DNA of 29,178 nucleotides from Caldisphaera sp. (lineage in GTDB: Archaea > Thermoproteota > Thermoprotei_A > Sulfolobales > Acidilobaceae): contig PNIA01000006.1 of the NCBI GenBank assembly GCA_002877855.1, positions 1 to 29,178 on the forward strand, in the 5' to 3' direction. Below the pieces are notes generated by a model, which saw only the letters and a list, made by a program, of their open reading frames with translations, made no database searches and was not told the DNA's origin. Positions within the stretch are counted from its first letter, which is position 1; every line of letters starts with the position of its first letter. Below are positions 27,160 through 29,178 of the stretch, one piece after another. A program made the translations under genes and the position numbers.

Positions 27160-29077
27160 AGAGGAATTAGATTATCAAAAATTAGGACTGAAAGTTGGAT
27201 TAGAAATACATCAACAATTAAACACTGAAAATAAGCTTTTTTGTTCGTGCCCAACATATTTGGTCGATGAAATTGGAGATAGATTTAAAAGAAATTTAAG
27301 ACCTACCAGAAGCGAGACTGGTGAAGTAGACATAGCTGCTCTGTTTGAATGGAGAAAGGGTAGAACATATGAGTATCAAGCACCACATGGTCACTATTGC
27401 ATGGTAGAGGCTGATGAAGAACCGCCACACATGCTAAATAGAGACGCTGTAATTATTGCTTCTGCTTTAGCTATGGCCCTAAACTCAAACATGATTGATG
27501 AAATTCATACAATGAGAAAGATTGTTATAGATGGTAGTAATACTGCTGGATTTCAAAGAACTGCTATCGTAGCTTTGAACGGTTTTATAAGTGTTTCTGG
27601 AAAAAAATATGGTATTGAAACTATATGTATAGAAGAAGATGCTGCAAGAAAAATATCTGAATCTGGGAAAGAGATTACTTATAGATTAGATAGGTTAGGC
27701 ATACCATTGATAGAGATTTCTACTTCACCAGATATGCATTCGCCAAGAGAAGCTAGAGATGTTGCATTGGCTATTGGAAGACTTTTAAGATTAACTGGTA
27801 AAGTAAAAAGAGGTTTGGGTACAATTAGACAAGATCTTAATGTAAGTATAATTGGTGGAGCTAAAACAGAAATTAAAGGTGTTCAAAAACTGGATCAAAT
27901 AGAAAAAATAGTTCAGTTTGAAGTAATGAGACAAGTAAATCTATTAAAAATAAAAGATGAATTGGTGAAGAGGCAAATAGATAAAAATAGTTTAGATAAA
28001 GTAAAACCAATAGATTTGACAGATGTATTTACAAATACTAATAGCAAAATAATAAAAAATAAGATACAACATGGAGGAAAGGTATATGGAATTAATTTAA
28101 GGAAATTTAAAGGAATCATCGGTATGGAATTAATGCCAAATAAAAGATTTGGAACAGAATTGGCTGATTATTCAAGATTTTGGGCTGGAGTAGAAGGCAT
28201 ATTCCATAGTGATGAATTACCTAATTACGGCATAACAGAAGAAGAAGTAGAAAAGGTTTTTGAAAGAATTGATGGAAATAAAAGCGAAGATGCTTTTATT
28301 ATAATAGCAGATGATCCTAAAAAATGTTTAAAGGCAATAGAAGTAATATTAAATAGAATAAAAATTGCATTTGATGGTGTCCCTGAGGAGACAAGAACAG
28401 CCAATGAAGATGGAACAACTAAATATATGAGGCCAAGACCAGGAAAAGAAAGAATGTATCCAGAAACAGATATCCCTCCTCTTTATGTTGATTCTGAGAT
28501 CATACGAGAAGCATCTAAATTAAAGCCAGAGTCTGTTGATGTTAAATTGAAGAAATTGATAGAGCAATATAGGTTTAGTCAAGAGCTAGCAGAAAAAGTA
28601 ATTAATGATGTAAATTTAGGCTTTATTGAAGAAATGTTATATAAATATGGAAACAACGTACAGCCAACATTTATAGCTTCATTATTTGTAACATTACTAA
28701 AAGGGCTAAAATCTAAAGGAGTAGATGTAGATTTATTGGATGAAAATAAAATAGAATCTTTATTAAAGCTTATAGCTGAAGGCAAGGTAACAAAGGACGC
28801 AGCTGAAGATATTATAACAAAAGCAGCTGAGAGGCCAGAGTCTAGCTTAGAGGAAATAGTTAATTCTATGGGAATATCAAAAGTAACTAAGGAGGACGCG
28901 GAGAAAATAATTTGCGAGATAATTAATCAAAACAAAGATATAGTCTTATCAAAAGGTGAAAAATCGATGAGTACAATAATGGGAAAGGCTATGGACAAGC
29001 TTAGAGGAAAAATAGATGGTAAAACTGTATCCGAAATAGTTAGTAAAGAACTAAAAAATTTTTTAAGAAATAAGTAG
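27152..29077 (+). CDS. gatE: Glutamyl-tRNA(Gln) amidotransferase subunit E
   Basis: A 641-residue GatE, which binds tRNA(Gln), phosphorylates the glutamyl group and transfers ammonia from GatD. The order is a GatB-like kinase domain starting GLKVGLEIHQQLNTENKLFC, the archaeal AspRS-type GAD insertion in the middle (about 275-405), helices, and a YqeY-like tail (about 500-641). I chose ATG 27152 because GGTGGT lies 4 nt upstream and the protein then starts MDKEELDYQKLG; an upstream ATG at 27122 only adds a tail inside gatD. It is complete within the window. Confidence 0.96.
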   Translation: MDKEELDYQKLGLKVGLEIHQQLNTENKLFCSCPTYLVDEIGDRFKRNLRPTRSETGEVDIAALFEWRKGRTYEYQAPHGHYCMVEADEEPPHMLNRDAVIIASALAMALNSNMIDEIHTMRKIVIDGSNTAGFQRTAIVALNGFISVSGKKYGIETICIEEDAARKISESGKEITYRLDRLGIPLIEISTSPDMHSPREARDVALAIGRLLRLTGKVKRGLGTIRQDLNVSIIGGAKTEIKGVQKLDQIEKIVQFEVMRQVNLLKIKDELVKRQIDKNSLDKVKPIDLTDVFTNTNSKIIKNKIQHGGKVYGINLRKFKGIIGMELMPNKRFGTELADYSRFWAGVEGIFHSDELPNYGITEEEVEKVFERIDGNKSEDAFIIIADDPKKCLKAIEVILNRIKIAFDGVPEETRTANEDGTTKYMRPRPGKERMYPETDIPPLYVDSEIIREASKLKPESVDVKLKKLIEQYRFSQELAEKVINDVNLGFIEEMLYKYGNNVQPTFIASLFVTLLKGLKSKGVDVDLLDENKIESLLKLIAEGKVTKDAAEDIITKAAERPESSLEEIVNSMGISKVTKEDAEKIICEIINQNKDIVLSKGEKSMSTIMGKAMDKLRGKIDGKTVSEIVSKELKNFLRNK

Positions 29078-29137
29078 AAAATGTTAATAAAAATAGTAAG
29101 CTATTTTAAACTCAATTTTCAAAATACATAAACAGAA

Positions 29138-29178
29138 GGGCCCGTAGCTCAGCTAGGATAGAGCGGCGGTCTCGGAAA
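29138..29178 (+). tRNA. tRNA gene, 5' part, cut by window edge
   Basis: The sequence GGGCCCG (29138-29144, acceptor), TA, a D stem GCTC (29147-29150) with GAGC (29161-29164), and a D loop with A14, G18-G19 and A21 form the 5' half of a tRNA. Reading on, positions 27-31 are GCGGT and the loop is CTCGGAA, giving anticodon CGG (proline) with U33 correct and A39 pairing with T31. However, A37 is unusual for tRNA-Pro, and the acceptor and D arm also look like archaeal tRNA-Arg. An intron in the anticodon loop could hide the true anticodon. A TATA-like TTTTAAA lies at 29104-29110. Confidence 0.85.

Overview
The window looks like a chromosomal segment of a low-G+C (about 30% by eye) thermophilic crenarchaeon (Thermoproteota). 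The evidence is archaeal and eukaryote-like informational genes (LSm, L37e, S30e, Rpo8/RpoG, NOP5-fibrillarin, GatDE), two-subunit ferredoxin-dependent 2-oxoacid oxidoreductases, TATA boxes about 26 bp before starts, and Shine-Dalgarno sites of the GGTGATAAA type. Many starts are TTG or GTG. A Caldisphaera/Acidilobus-like or related lineage would fit, but that is an inference from gene content and base composition.

Layout. 1-271 (-): a cut-off, possibly decaying PNPOx-like flavoprotein. 540-1007 (+): a small membrane protein. 1045-2610 (-): LSm, L37e and an M24 aminopeptidase, tightly packed. 2720-2783: a G+C-rich C/D-like ncRNA candidate. 2855-3367 (+): a PUA protein. 3368-3740: a structured gap without a gene. 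3741-4483 (-): RNA polymerase subunit Rpo8 and a soluble Rieske protein. 4721-8800 (+): a four-cysteine orphan, a radical SAM protein, a DsrE-like protein and glutamate dehydrogenase. 8783-10453 (-): a NOG1-type GTPase and a short TFB-like factor. 10699-11643 (+): XerA recombinase. 11633-12097 (-): a PadR regulator.

The metabolic core is 12416-21224 (+): OFOR-1 (alpha, beta), DUF424, EtfB-EtfA, OFOR-2 (alpha, beta) and a thioredoxin-like protein. Two ferredoxin-reducing 2-oxoacid oxidoreductases flank an electron-transfer flavoprotein, so 2-oxoacid oxidation (fed for example by glutamate dehydrogenase and threonine dehydratase) may be linked to flavin-based electron transfer. The two beta genes share long stretches of identical DNA embedded in diverged sequence, a sign of gene conversion.

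The right part holds threonine dehydratase (-), then NOP5, fibrillarin and a DUF61 protein (-). A 633-bp gap rich in repeats and hairpins follows, then a 52-residue ribosomal protein S30e gene, gatD, gatE and the 5' half of a tRNA cut by the window edge. I see no CRISPR array and no intact insertion sequence. The unexplained material is mostly in the gaps at 2.7, 3.5 and 25.3 kb.
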